Origin: Deltaproteobacteria bacterium
Lineage (GTDB): Bacteria; Desulfobacterota; JAFDED01
DNA length: 64,000 nucleotides
NCBI GenBank assembly: GCA_019310535.1
Contig: JAFDED010000009.1
Coordinates: 1 to 64,000, forward strand
Direction: 5' to 3'
This document shows, in pieces, positions 1 to 7,938 of the stretch. The notes below the pieces were generated by a model. That model had not been told where the DNA came from, did no database searches, and was given only the letters and a program-made list of their open reading frames with translations. The stretch's first letter is position 1. Each line of letters starts with the position of its first letter. The position numbers were made by a program, and so were the translations under genes.

Positions 1-697
1 TTTTGCTTCGAGCGGCCAAAACGGGCCTTCGAACTCTCATGGGCTCTGCCCGTCAGGTAGGTATTGGTGAGATCATAGAGGATTATCCGTTCTCCAAGCC
101 CGAACATCTCCCGCCCTCGTTGGGCAATCCGTCTTTCGATCTCTTCACGATACTCAACCAGTTGATCGGACAGGCGATACAGCGCATTATTGGACAGATG
201 CTGAAAATCCGCGCCAGGCAGCTCCTCCAGGCCGCTGATCCGCTTTGCCCAAAGGGCTGTTTCCCGCTCATGGCAGGGTGCAGGAGCCTCCCGATGACCA
301 ACAGCGCGGCGTTGTGAATCTGTCCTTTCTTTAAGCCGATCTCCGAAAGCACCTCCGTCAGTCCAAGCTTTTCGAACGCGGCGTAGACGACCGCCTCACC
401 TCCAATGGTCCTCCATTCGCCCTGGGCCACGGAATTGATATCAACCCTTTACCAGTCGGCTTCCTGTTCCTCTAAAACACAAACACTCTGCATCTCCTTG
501 CGCCTGAGCAACCGGGCATAGTGCTGAGCCTGTTCCTCGATATGGGCCGGTAGGGGAATTAAGGATTGCCGGCCTGAGACGATTTCTTCGATCCGGTCGG
601 CCAGGGTTTTCCACTCTTCCCTCGGAAGATCAAGTCTTCCTAAATTCAAGATGATTCTTTTTGATCTCACGAATGAACATACAGGTAAGGATACCAC
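1..697 (-). pseudogene. IS1634-family transposase remnant (N-terminal part)
   Basis: Reading on the minus strand, the translation carries typical IS1634-type DDE transposase segments: LNLGRLDLPREEW, then IGGEAVVYAAFEKLGL, then, in a second frame, ILYDLTNTYLTG near the window edge. The frame is broken in three ways. The N-terminus is shortened (SFVRSKRIILNLG joins the first residues straight to the conserved block). An in-frame TAA stop lies near 449-451, between EEQEADW and RVDINSVAQGEW. A one-base loss near 270 shifts the frame after GRLLHPA, and the reading then continues as SERETALWAKR. The C-terminal half, with the rest of the catalytic triad, is beyond position 1. The element is therefore dead, at least in this part. 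Start and end are approximate. Confidence 0.85.
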
Positions 698-1069
698 ATG
701 ATGGATCTCATGTCAAGTAAAAATATTTACATGGGGCACTACAAGAATTTTTTCAGATTAACCCCTTAATTATTTCAATGACTTATAAACAGCAAAGGGT
801 CAAAATCATCGTATTTTTACCGATTACCATAAAAATCGTGGTAAACTTTTATTATCTTTGCGAGGAGACGCTGGAGCGTAGGCCGGTCGAGAGTAGCCCC
901 GGAATATCCCTCGTCGTCGAATCGCTCGCCGATCCACCAGCCAGCCGGACTCTTTGTGAGCTTCTAAGGAAAGAGTGGCAGGCGTCGAACCGGACTTCGC
1001 AGGAGGTAAGGTCTGTGTCGGTATTGCTGGATTGTCGGGAGCAGATGGCGCAGTGGGACGTGATCCCTT
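698..1069. other. Gene-free stretch
   Basis: This is an AT-rich stretch (about 700-860) followed by GC-rich sequence, between the transposase remnant and the stop codon of the ST7-like gene. Open frames here overlap on both strands, show no recognisable motif and lack good ribosome binding sites. I see no gene, terminator or RNA that I can support. Confidence 0.4.
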
Positions 1070-1957
1070 TCACTTCACCCTGGCCGCGAGCCATTCCAAT
1101 GCTCCAGGAGTGGTCTTCCATGCCGCCTTATTCCCGTGGGCATAGAGCACGGCCTCGTTGATGTCGCCGAAGCCGTAATGACCCGGAAGGGTGCGGGGCA
1201 TCTTCTTGCGACCGAGGAGATAGGAAGGCACGTATTTATTCTCCTCAAGGGCGGCTTTCAGCGACTTGACGGCGGCCGGGGAGTCACCGGATTTTCTGAA
1301 GTCCAGGAGCGCCCTGGAGTACATCCAGACTGCCATGCCGCCTTCCTCGAACTGCTTGAAGAGTTTCTCTGCCTCCACGTCACGACCAAGCTCGATGAGG
1401 CACGGCATCAAGATATCCCGGATGCCCTGGTTATCGTTGGGGTTGAGCCGCAGCAGGTCCCAATAATGCACGACGGCTTCCTCACGCTGACCAGCCTCCC
1501 AGAGGCTCTGCGCCAAACCGGCGCGGGCCCGCATGTAGGGACGAGTCTCGAGAAGACCCCAGAAGTAGCCAACATCTTCCTTGAACGCCTTTTTGCCGAG
1601 CGCACGCTCACCCGCCTCGACTCCTTTACGATAAAGATCAAGGGCTTGTTCGAGCGATTCCGCCGTCTCCTCGGCAAGGAGATTGTAGGCGTCCGTGCAG
1701 TCGGCGGATACTTCAAGCGCCTTCTTGGCTAAAGCCACGGCTCGCTGGCGAGTCGGGGCCTCCCAGGCGTCGTACATGATCTCCTGGGCCTCGTCCACGG
1801 CGCTTCGCCTGCCTCGGCCTATACCGCTGATGCCGGCCAGCAAACCTTCCATAGACTGCAAAGAAGGCAGGGATTCCACCGGCGCGGAGTTGGATCGTCC
1901 CTGCTTAGTTTTCTTCTTCGCCGTTTTTTTCTTTTTTGGCGGTTTTTTCTTGCTCAT
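1070..1957 (-). CDS. ST7-like tetratricopeptide repeat protein
   Basis: A 295-residue protein with a very lysine-rich N-terminus (residues 2-19 are almost all K and P), a low-complexity linker, then helical TPR-type repeats from about residue 50 to 240. The segments GYFWGLLETRPYMRARAGLA and RLNPNDNQGIR, and the tail YVPSYLLGRKKMPR...YGFGDINEA...TPGALEWL, match the bacterial relatives of the ST7 family as I know them. No catalytic motif is visible, so it is probably a soluble scaffold. Its ATG shares one base with the TAA of the HEPN gene (TAATG at 1955-1959), so it is translationally coupled to the MNT-HEPN pair and probably belongs to the same transcript. The basic tail could bind nucleic acid, but that is inference. 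Confidence 0.8.
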   Translation of the reverse strand: MSKKKPPKKKKTAKKKTKQGRSNSAPVESLPSLQSMEGLLAGISGIGRGRRSAVDEAQEIMYDAWEAPTRQRAVALAKKALEVSADCTDAYNLLAEETAESLEQALDLYRKGVEAGERALGKKAFKEDVGYFWGLLETRPYMRARAGLAQSLWEAGQREEAVVHYWDLLRLNPNDNQGIRDILMPCLIELGRDVEAEKLFKQFEEGGMAVWMYSRALLDFRKSGDSPAAVKSLKAALEENKYVPSYLLGRKKMPRTLPGHYGFGDINEAVLYAHGNKAAWKTTPGALEWLAARVK

Positions 1958-2364
1958 TAGATTTCCCCCAGGCGGTCCATGACCGCGTCCCGAACTCTCC
2001 GGGCCAGTTCCACGGCTTCACGCGTCTCTTCCAGGTCCGGCTCCGGTTGATCGCCCGGGTATCGGATGTCCACGCCGTATGGAGTGAGCACGACGGCATC
2101 ACTGAGGCTCGTCGCGGTCTTGGCGTCCGCCTGTTTCACCAGGTCGAGAAGTTGCTCAATGGCGTGCGTCTTCGGGAATTCGATCTGATGCCAGGTGAGA
2201 AGCGCCTTGAGGTATTTCTCGGCGGACTGCTGGGCATGAAAACAGGCGGGATAGAGGAAGGGTGGCTCCGCGGCAAGCAGCACCTCGCCGGCCTTCATGT
2301 CCTGCTCGGCCTTGGCGAGCCATTGCCGGACGATTTCCTTCTTGACCTCCTCAGGCGGCCTCAT
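1957..2364 (-). CDS. HEPN domain protein (putative toxin partner of MNT)
   Basis: This 135-residue protein has the PF05168-type HEPN architecture: QWLAKAEQDMKAGEVLL, then the conserved FHAQQSAEKYLKALL helix, then KTHAIEQLL, and a C-terminal IRYPGD. HEPN proteins of this kind pair with minimal nucleotidyltransferases. In characterised HepT toxins an RX4-6H motif cuts RNA. I do not see a clean RX4HXY here, so RNase activity is uncertain and the protein may belong to the RYP-type subgroup. The start overlaps the end of the MNT gene by 14 bases, and the stop overlaps the ATG of the ST7-like gene. The three genes form one tight cassette beside a transposase remnant and tRNA-Asn. Confidence 0.85.
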   Translation of the reverse strand: MRPPEEVKKEIVRQWLAKAEQDMKAGEVLLAAEPPFLYPACFHAQQSAEKYLKALLTWHQIEFPKTHAIEQLLDLVKQADAKTATSLSDAVVLTPYGVDIRYPGDQPEPDLEETREAVELARRVRDAVMDRLGEI

Positions 2365-2671
2365 AAATCACCTTCCCGTACTTGTTGGCTGGATAGGCGA
2401 TGCCGCCGATGACGCCCTTGCTTTCCTCGAACCATTCGGTTGAGATCACGATGACGTCGAACGGGTAGCCAAGCCCGCAGAGCATTTCTCTGAGCCGCAC
2501 GCTTTCCTTGCGCCGGTCGCCGGGGTCTCTCTCCACAATGAGCAGGTCGATGTCGCTGTCGCGGGTCATCTCGCCCGTGGCGGCCGAGCCGAAGATGATG
2601 ATGCGGTCCGGCCTGGTCACGCTCAAGATCCGCCGGACGATCTCATGCACCAAGGACTCGTCAATTCCCAT
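2351..2671 (-). CDS. Minimal nucleotidyltransferase (MNT, putative antitoxin)
   Basis: A 106-residue polymerase-beta-fold nucleotidyltransferase. The signature is clear: IIFGSAATGEMTRDSDIDLLI, that is GS followed ten residues later by a DxD metal-binding pair, with a third acidic residue in the strand YPFDVIVIS. Family members paired with HEPN proteins neutralise the toxin, in the MntA/HepT case by AMPylating it. It is first in the cassette, and its 3' end overlaps the HEPN gene. Whether this pair works as a toxin-antitoxin is inferred from architecture; the HEPN partner lacks the exact tyrosine motif modified in the studied system. Confidence 0.88.
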   Translation of the reverse strand: MGIDESLVHEIVRRILSVTRPDRIIIFGSAATGEMTRDSDIDLLIVERDPGDRRKESVRLREMLCGLGYPFDVIVISTEWFEESKGVIGGIAYPANKYGKVIYEAA

Positions 2672-2788
2672 GGCCGTCCCCCTTGTGGGTTCGAAACCAT
2701 ATGCTTGGGTACCCCACCTGCAACCTGGTTGTTAAACAAGAGGGGATATTAAACGGAGAATCGCAGAGTTCGAAGGGGATATGCGTGG

Positions 2789-2825
2789 GGTTCGCCTGCA
2801 ACCGTGGAGGTTGCGGGTGCGAACC
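2789..2825. repeat. Long imperfect hairpin near tRNA-Asn
   Basis: Arms GGTTCGCCTGCAACC (2789-2803) and GGTTGCGGGTGCGAACC (2809-2825) pair almost completely around a 5-base loop. The segment CCTGCAACC also occurs at 2717-2725. The arm resembles a tRNA T-arm, but no full cloverleaf can be drawn. It lies in the gene-free gap between the MNT start (2671) and the tRNA terminator, which may be the edge of an inserted segment. Confidence 0.6.
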
Positions 2826-2885
2826 AGGCGTTCGTTCTCGAACCGGAGAATGAGCCGCGATGTCCGCAACGGCGTAACCCCTTGC

Positions 2886-2928
2886 AAAAACGGGGGAAGC
2901 GAGGCTCCGTCGCCCTCCGTTTCCCCCG
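2886..2928 (-). terminator. Rho-independent terminator of tRNA-Asn
   Basis: On the minus strand an 8-bp stem (CGGGGGAA / TTCCCCCG, 2921-2928 with 2891-2898) encloses a GC-rich loop and is followed directly by five T residues (complement of 2886-2890). It lies about 47 bases past the tRNA 3' end and is correctly oriented to end the tRNA transcript. Confidence 0.75.
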
Positions 2929-2974
2929 CTCTATCCGTTAACCACGGACTTCCAAAAGTCCGTAGGTTTTTGTC

Positions 2975-3050
2975 TGGCTCCCCGGGACGGACTCGAACCG
3001 CCGACTAAGTGGTTAACAGCCACCCGCTCTACCAGCTGAGCTACCGGGGA
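2975..3050 (-). tRNA. tRNA-Asn (anticodon GTT)
   Basis: The minus strand gives a full 76-base cloverleaf with encoded CCA. The acceptor stem is TCCCCGG (complement of 3044-3050) pairing with CCGGGGA (complement of 2979-2985), followed by discriminator G and CCA (2975-2977). The D-arm is GCTCAGCTGGTAGAGC, the anticodon stem-loop GGTGG-CTGTTAA-CCACT with GTT as anticodon, and the T-arm has the invariant GGTTCGAGTCC. It is the only tRNA I find in the window. Confidence 0.97.
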
Positions 3051-3067
3051 TCATGTGTATGATGGTG

Positions 3068-3097
3068 TTTTTACCATTTTGCGTGAAGGATTGTCAA
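3068..3097 (-). promoter_or_regulatory. Sigma70-type promoter for tRNA-Asn
   Basis: On the minus strand, TTGACA (complement of 3092-3097) is separated by 18 bases from TAAAAA (complement of 3068-3073), about 18 bases before the tRNA 5' end. Spacing and distance fit a tRNA promoter. Confidence 0.6.
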
Positions 3098-3225
3098 GGT
3101 TTGCCATTGCGCGGGACAGTCATCATGGGGAACAATATATAGCTTACATATCACTTTACGGCGCATCTGATCTTAGGGAGCTTCAACGGATTTAACGCGA
3201 TCTATTTTATTGCTCTGGATTATTA

Positions 3226-3768
3226 TTACGGGCATTCGAGCATGAAGGAGTTTAATTCAGCCTTAAGCCTTGATTCTAAGTCGCCTGATCGAACGGCATT
3301 AATCAATTGCTTTTTCGCAGCGTCATCGAAATTTTTGAACAGGTTCTGGTATTTCTTAGGAACGCCGTCCAGGACGGGGTGGCTGCAAAGATCTTCAAAC
3401 TTTTCCTGCGCAACCATTCGCGGCACATAGTCATGGAGAACTTTGTGATCTGTTCGGTATTTTCCCTCGACGCACGGAACCTTATCGAATACAAACTTGA
3501 GGGGGCGGCTCTCCCCGGGCTGGAGCTCAAGCTCTTGCCGGACGCCCTGGAGGCATGCTTCGTTCTCGCCCCGCAAAAGCATCCCCACGATGACCTTGAG
3601 AGCTATTTCGCGGTTGTTGGTCACGCTGGTGGTCAGTGCCAGATGGTCTCTGTCACATGCGAGCTTCTTGGATCCCACGGCGATGCTCTGGGCAACACTC
3701 ACCATCGGTCTGAGGATCAATCCGGCGAATGCAATGCTCACCGTCAGGAAGAGAAGACAGGCTTTCAT
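3226..3768 (-). CDS. Secreted protein of unknown function
   Basis: A 180-residue protein beginning MKACLLFLTVSIAFAGLIL, a clear signal peptide with probable cleavage after VAQ (about residue 27). The mature part has a beta-rich first half (LTTSVTNNREIALKVIVGML, resembling an immunoglobulin-like or cohesin-type strand order) and a helical second half, with five cysteines (in LACD, EACL, VPCV, DLCS and LECP) that may form disulfides. I do not recognise the family. It stands alone, downstream of and co-oriented with the Fe-S protein operon but separated from it by about 160 bases. A periplasmic location is inferred from the signal peptide. Confidence 0.65.
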   Translation of the reverse strand: MKACLLFLTVSIAFAGLILRPMVSVAQSIAVGSKKLACDRDHLALTTSVTNNREIALKVIVGMLLRGENEACLQGVRQELELQPGESRPLKFVFDKVPCVEGKYRTDHKVLHDYVPRMVAQEKFEDLCSHPVLDGVPKKYQNLFKNFDDAAKKQLINAVRSGDLESRLKAELNSFMLECP

Positions 3769-3929
3769 TCAAGCCTCCAGCGCTCTCTCCACCCCTGGTT
3801 TGCTCTCACAGGAGATTCAAGAAATTTGGATTTACCAGGGTTCCAGGGAATGACATGTTCCCGGCCTTCCGCAGCCTCACTGCATTCAGAAAACTTAGTT
3901 TCGTTTTCAGGGCCAAGCCGCGCCTCTCC

Positions 3930-4643
3930 TCAGGGCCTGCAATCGGGGCAATAATCGAAATATTCCGGCGGTGTGGTGGATATTTCACAGATATGCTTGA
4001 TTTGCTCCTCAGGAATCCAGGATACGCCGCACGATTTACATGCCCGGAGAACGAACTTGTTGTTCCAGATGATGCGGCTATTACCATCATCCTTCATTTC
4101 GATGACACCGGTGGGACAAATATACGCGCAGGTCCCGCAGCCAATGCACGTTGTGGATCCATCGTGTAACAGCAGCCCCACTACCCTGGTGTCACCGCGC
4201 TTCTGGAAGCTTAAGGCATTCACTCCCACCACTTCTTTGCATGTACGCACGCAAAGCCCGCACAAGATGCAGTTATCGGCTTCTTTGTCCGGTGGAGGCG
4301 GTGTCACCCCCATCTCGGCAGCCATTTTTTGTATGCGCGGAGCTTCTGGAGCACGAGCCAGCATCAACTCAAGACGTCCACGGCGCTGCTGCAAAATCTT
4401 TTCGCTGGTTGTAACGACCTCCATTCCCTCCTCGATGCGAGATGTGCAGGATGGTGTGATGCGGGATCGGCCGTCGCGGGTTATCTCAACCACGCAAACC
4501 CGGCAATAGCCGAAAGGCTTCAATGCTTCATTATGACACAAAGATGGTATCTCTATACAGTATCGACGCGCCACCTCTATGACAAGCTCGCCAGGCGACC
4601 CTTCCACTTTTTTCCCGTCAATGGTGAATGATATGGTACTCAT
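3930..4643 (-). CDS. NuoG/HoxU-like [2Fe-2S] and [4Fe-4S] protein
   Basis: A 237-residue electron-transfer protein. Residues about 1-75 are a plant-type [2Fe-2S] domain with the complex I/hydrogenase spacing C-x10-C-x2-C-x15-C (SLCHNEALKPFGYCRVC ... PSC). Next comes a stretch like the NuoG helical region, then two clusters CILCGLCVRTC and CIGCGTCAYIC. The C-terminus has CKSCG and CPDC, a likely zinc ribbon or extra metal site. ATG at 4643 is chosen because GGAG lies seven bases upstream; an in-frame ATG at 4694 has no such site. It follows the beta subunit of oxidoreductase operon 1 by about 100 bases on the same strand, so it probably couples that enzyme to another redox partner such as a hydrogenase or NADH module. 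No flavin or NADH domain is encoded alongside it. Confidence 0.85.
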   Translation of the reverse strand: MSTISFTIDGKKVEGSPGELVIEVARRYCIEIPSLCHNEALKPFGYCRVCVVEITRDGRSRITPSCTSRIEEGMEVVTTSEKILQQRRGRLELMLARAPEAPRIQKMAAEMGVTPPPPDKEADNCILCGLCVRTCKEVVGVNALSFQKRGDTRVVGLLLHDGSTTCIGCGTCAYICPTGVIEMKDDGNSRIIWNNKFVLRACKSCGVSWIPEEQIKHICEISTTPPEYFDYCPDCRP

Positions 4644-4741
4644 TATGTGCTCCATCTCTTGAAATCTATCCGGCGTCCAATTTCCACAACTCACGGTGCA
4701 TACCGCTGGCTCATGACCACCTGCACGGTACGTTGCCCCTA

Positions 4742-5689
4742 TTACTGTGTTCTCCGGAGCTTACCCGCCTTTTCGAGCAACCGCTCGTACTCTCTCCGAA
4801 CCCTGGCCTGGATGTTCTGGATATCCTGTGGGGTGAGGTGGCGAAATCTACCCTGCAACTTGAAATAGGCCTCTACAGGAAGAAGATTCTCCGGGAGGAT
4901 ATCAAGGCTCAAGGAATATTCACCATCGACCACTTCATAAAGCGGGAAGATGCCGGTTTGCACAACCAGCCGCCCCAGTCGAATGCTCATATCTGAAGCA
5001 GAGCGCCAGCCGGTGGGGCAGACAGAATATATGTGGATGTAAGCCGGACCCGGGGTTTCCAGAGCACGCTTTACCTTTTCCATCAAGTCGAACGGATAGC
5101 TGGGGCTTGCGGTGGCCACGTAAGGAACCCCGTGGGCCGCAGCGATAGCCGGCAGATCCTTTTTCCACGTTTTCTGTCCGATACTGAGCTTTCCCGGAGG
5201 AGACGTAGTGGTCATGGCGCCGTATGGCGTGCCCGATGAGCGCTGTATGCCCGTGTTCATATATGCTTCGTTGTCGAAGCACACGTAGAGCATGTCGTGG
5301 CCGCGCTCTAAAGCGCCTGACAGGGCTTGCAGCCCAATGTCCATGGTTCCCCCGTCCCCGGCCATGGCCACCGAGTATATTTTCTGCCGGGGAATCTTAC
5401 CCTTGCGCTGCAAAACCTTGATCCCTGATTCCACTCCCGAAGCCACGGCTGCGGCATTCTCAAAGGCCACATGGATCCATGGAATTTTCCACGCAGTGTG
5501 CGGGTAGGGGGAAGATATGATCTCCATGCAACCGGTAGCGCTGGATACGATTGTGTTAGGTCCCGCGGCTTTGACCACCAGGCGCAAAGCCAGAACTTCC
5601 GCGCATCCCTGGCACGCCCGATGGCCGGACGCGAACTGCTCCCACCGCGGCAATACAAGTGGAGCGTAGACGTTAAAGCTTGTGTTCAT
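4742..5689 (-). CDS. 2-oxoacid:ferredoxin oxidoreductase, beta subunit (operon 1)
   Basis: A 315-residue thiamine-diphosphate-binding subunit. It has the N-terminal cysteines HRACQGCAE for a [4Fe-4S] cluster, SSATGCMEI, the TPP/Mg motif AGDGGTMDIG with YVCFDNEAYMNTGIQRSSGTP, and a late cysteine in IYSVCPTGW. These are the hallmarks of pyruvate/2-oxoacid:ferredoxin oxidoreductase beta chains, where decarboxylation to acyl-CoA takes place. The ATG overlaps the stop of the alpha subunit by one base. Family membership is firm, but substrate (pyruvate, branched-chain oxoacid or 2-oxoglutarate) cannot be told from the sequence alone, so I give no gene symbol. It is paralogous to the beta subunit at 18299-19201. 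Confidence 0.93.
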   Translation of the reverse strand: MNTSFNVYAPLVLPRWEQFASGHRACQGCAEVLALRLVVKAAGPNTIVSSATGCMEIISSPYPHTAWKIPWIHVAFENAAAVASGVESGIKVLQRKGKIPRQKIYSVAMAGDGGTMDIGLQALSGALERGHDMLYVCFDNEAYMNTGIQRSSGTPYGAMTTTSPPGKLSIGQKTWKKDLPAIAAAHGVPYVATASPSYPFDLMEKVKRALETPGPAYIHIYSVCPTGWRSASDMSIRLGRLVVQTGIFPLYEVVDGEYSLSLDILPENLLPVEAYFKLQGRFRHLTPQDIQNIQARVRREYERLLEKAGKLRRTQ

Positions 5690-6855
5690 TACCGAACTCC
5701 TACGATCTGATATGATTGAGTGGCGCTTTCATCTTCCATGGCCCTTTTAATCATGCCCTGAAAGTCTTCCACACGAACGTCTCGACCGCCCAATCCTGCT
5801 ATATACTCGACCACCGCGGGAGAATCAGGCTGGCTGTAAAGGGCCGACTTGATCTCGGAAGCCACGGGCCCGCCTTTACCGCCGAAGCTGAGACACCGGT
5901 CAACTATGATCAACTTGCCCAGTCCACCGAAAGCCTCCTGAATCTCATGCAAAGGGAATGGCCTCCACAACCGCAGTTTGGCAAGACCCGCTTTTATGCC
6001 TTGGGCCCTCATCTCATCCACAGCCACCTGTGCGGTGGAGCATAAACTGCCCATGATGAGCATCACCACGTCGGCATCCTCGGTCCGGTACAGTTCCACA
6101 GGATGATAATATCGGCCAAACAGATCGCCGAACTCTTTCCATGCTTTTTCAATTATCCTCTTGGACTGTTGCAGGTCATATTCCTGCTGTGCCTTGGCCT
6201 CAGTATAAATATCCGGAATCCCCACGGGACCCATTGTAATGGGGTTTTTTGTATCCAGGCGGATGCGAGGCTTGAAGGACGGCAAATAGCGGCTCACTTC
6301 CTCCCGCTCCAGAATCTCGAAAGCCTCAATTACGTGGCTGAGAACGAACCCATCAATGTTGACCATGACAGGCAGAGCAACCTCGGGATCCTCCGCAACC
6401 CGGAACGCGTGTACGGTCAGGTCGAACGCCTCCTGCCCGTTTTCAGCGAAGGTCTGGATCCATCCGGTGTCCCGCTCGGCCATAATATCACTGTGGTCGT
6501 TCCATATGCTGATGGGGCCTGAAAGAGCCCGGTTCACCACTGTCATGACAATGGGCATCCGCATGGCCGAAGCAAGGAAAAGCATTTCATGCATCAGGGC
6601 CAACCCCTGAGCGCTGGTGGCCGTGTACGTGCGTGCTCCAACCGCCGCTGTGCCGATGCAGACGCTCATGGCGCTGTGCTCGGACTCCACCGGGATGAAC
6701 TCGGCATCCAGCTCACCCTCGGCGACCAACTCGGAGAGGTGCTCGACGATGTGAGTTTGCGGCGTGATAGGGTAGGCTGCCACAATGTCCGCATCGCAAG
6801 CTTTGACGGCCTCGCTGATACCCAGCGAAATTTCCATTCCCACCCACCGGGCCAT
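5689..6855 (-). CDS. 2-oxoacid:ferredoxin oxidoreductase, alpha subunit (operon 1)
   Basis: A 388-residue alpha chain starting MARWVGMEISLGISEA. Conserved landmarks are VAAYPITPQTHIVEHLSE, VESEHSAMS, GARTYTATSAQGLALMHE and ALSGPISIWNDHSD in the pyrimidine-binding domain, followed by the transketolase-C-like domain with VVMLIMGSLCSTAQVAVDEMR and a final GLGGRDV. The ATG at 6855 shares its A with the TGA of the delta subunit (GTGATGG), with GGAGGTGGAG just before it, so translation is coupled. A longer frame begins at 6921, but it would run back into the delta gene and has no ribosome site. It works with the beta subunit in oxidative decarboxylation of a 2-oxoacid. Confidence 0.94.
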   Translation of the reverse strand: MARWVGMEISLGISEAVKACDADIVAAYPITPQTHIVEHLSELVAEGELDAEFIPVESEHSAMSVCIGTAAVGARTYTATSAQGLALMHEMLFLASAMRMPIVMTVVNRALSGPISIWNDHSDIMAERDTGWIQTFAENGQEAFDLTVHAFRVAEDPEVALPVMVNIDGFVLSHVIEAFEILEREEVSRYLPSFKPRIRLDTKNPITMGPVGIPDIYTEAKAQQEYDLQQSKRIIEKAWKEFGDLFGRYYHPVELYRTEDADVVMLIMGSLCSTAQVAVDEMRAQGIKAGLAKLRLWRPFPLHEIQEAFGGLGKLIIVDRCLSFGGKGGPVASEIKSALYSQPDSPAVVEYIAGLGGRDVRVEDFQGMIKRAMEDESATQSYQIVGVR

Positions 6856-7139
6856 CACTCCACCTCCTCTTCTTCCATGTGGATCGCACCGGTCCAGCAT
6901 TCGCGCGCACAGATACCACATCCTTTGCAGTAATTCAGGTCAGCCTCGAAATAGTTGTCTTCTCTCTGGCGGACCGCCATATCGGGGCAAAAGATATAGC
7001 AGATGCCGCACTTGATACAGCGCTCGTTATCCCATATGGGGCGCTGGGATCTCCAGTCTCCCGTGCGGTATTCCGCCGCGTTCCCCGGAGTGCTGATCAC
7101 ACAACCTAATTCCAAATCTCGCCATCCTGGCAGCGACAT
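6855..7139 (-). CDS. 2-oxoacid:ferredoxin oxidoreductase, delta (2[4Fe-4S]) subunit (operon 1)
   Basis: A 94-residue ferredoxin-like subunit. The N-terminus MSLPGWRDLELGCVI...GDWRSQRPIWD is typical of oxidoreductase delta chains, and two cluster motifs follow: CIKCGICYIFCPDMA and CKGCGICARECWTGA. It passes electrons from the TPP site to external ferredoxin. AAGGAG lies 8 bases before the ATG. It comes 130 bases after the gamma subunit and overlaps the alpha ATG by one base. The tail is acidic (EEEEVE). Confidence 0.94.
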   Translation of the reverse strand: MSLPGWRDLELGCVISTPGNAAEYRTGDWRSQRPIWDNERCIKCGICYIFCPDMAVRQREDNYFEADLNYCKGCGICARECWTGAIHMEEEEVE

Positions 7140-7269
7140 TGATCTTCTCCTTATAATCCGGAATTAATTCCTTATCTGTCATGGGGTCTGGCCGTACTTC
7201 GGCTCATCAGTGCACAAGCGCCCGCGTTGCGGATACTTCCCTTCCCTCTTTGAGGTTCAGAGCAGAGGG

Positions 7270-7827
7270 TCAACTGCTGGGTTGAAGTATCCGGGTCTCA
7301 TCAAACGCTCGTTTTAGCGCAGAAATATTCCGTTCTGCTATACTGCCGAATCGTGTTTTAAAAGGACCATAAAATGATTCAAGTGGGAGAATATCTGTGG
7401 CTTTGAGCATCGCCCCGAGCATGGTTGTATTGGTGATAGGCCGTCCCAGTTCTTCTCGGGCAATGCGTGCGGCATCCACAACGGCCACCTTGAGGGGAAG
7501 GTCGAATTTCCCGGCCAATTCCTCAGGGCTCTGAAGGGTGTTGGCTACCAGCAAGTCGTCGTTTTTCATGCCCTGCGTAACGTTGACGATACGCAGTATG
7601 GAAGGATCCAACACCACGACAATACCGGGGTTATAAATCTGCGAGCGAACCAGAATCGGTTCACCGTTGATCCTCGCAAACGCAATAACCGGAGCACCGC
7701 GCCGCTCCGGACCAAAACTGGGGAACGCCTGTGCGAATTTTCCTTCTTCAATTGCTGATAGAGCCAGAAGCTCCGCCGATGTAACAGCCCCCTGACCGCC
7801 GCGACCGTGAAATCTGATTTCGATCAT
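7270..7827 (-). CDS. 2-oxoacid:ferredoxin oxidoreductase, gamma subunit (operon 1)
   Basis: A 185-residue gamma chain starting [21 protein letters not shown], with the family signature [16 protein letters not shown] and the late [12 protein letters not shown]. Gamma subunits help bind CoA and complete the heterotetramer. The ATG at 7827 is preferred over one 18 bases upstream because AGGAG ends five bases before it. It is the first gene of operon 1 (gamma-delta-alpha-beta-Fe-S protein). The leader holds a terminator-like hairpin ending about ten bases before the ribosome site, which suggests control at this gene. Confidence 0.93.
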
Positions 7828-7846
7828 CCCGCTCCTCTCACGCAAT

Positions 7847-7875
7847 AAAAGCCGGAACTCCGCTCTCCGGCTTTT
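7847..7875 (-). promoter_or_regulatory. Terminator-like leader hairpin of oxidoreductase operon 1
   Basis: A perfect 10-bp stem (AAAAGCCGGA 7847-7856 with TCCGGCTTTT 7866-7875, 9-base loop) stands in the 5' leader. On the minus strand it is followed by TTTTATTG and then, about ten bases later, the ribosome site AGGAG of the gamma gene. A terminator so close to the start codon cannot simply end an upstream transcript without also stopping the operon, so attenuation or a protein/metabolite-responsive switch is a reasonable inference. The plus strand also has a T-run (CTTTTTC), so it may stop transcription in both directions. Confidence 0.6.
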
Positions 7876-7938
7876 TCGGACGTACCTTCGGTAAAAATCT
7901 GTATTCTGTATGATGTTTTCATTGATCTTTTATGTTTC

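Noticed and set aside
778-1161. 127-codon plus-strand frame
   Set aside because: It overlaps the end of the ST7-like gene in antisense, has no ribosome site and no motif.
2707-2830. A second tRNA upstream of tRNA-Asn
   Set aside because: A T-arm-like hairpin exists, but no acceptor or anticodon arms can be paired with it.
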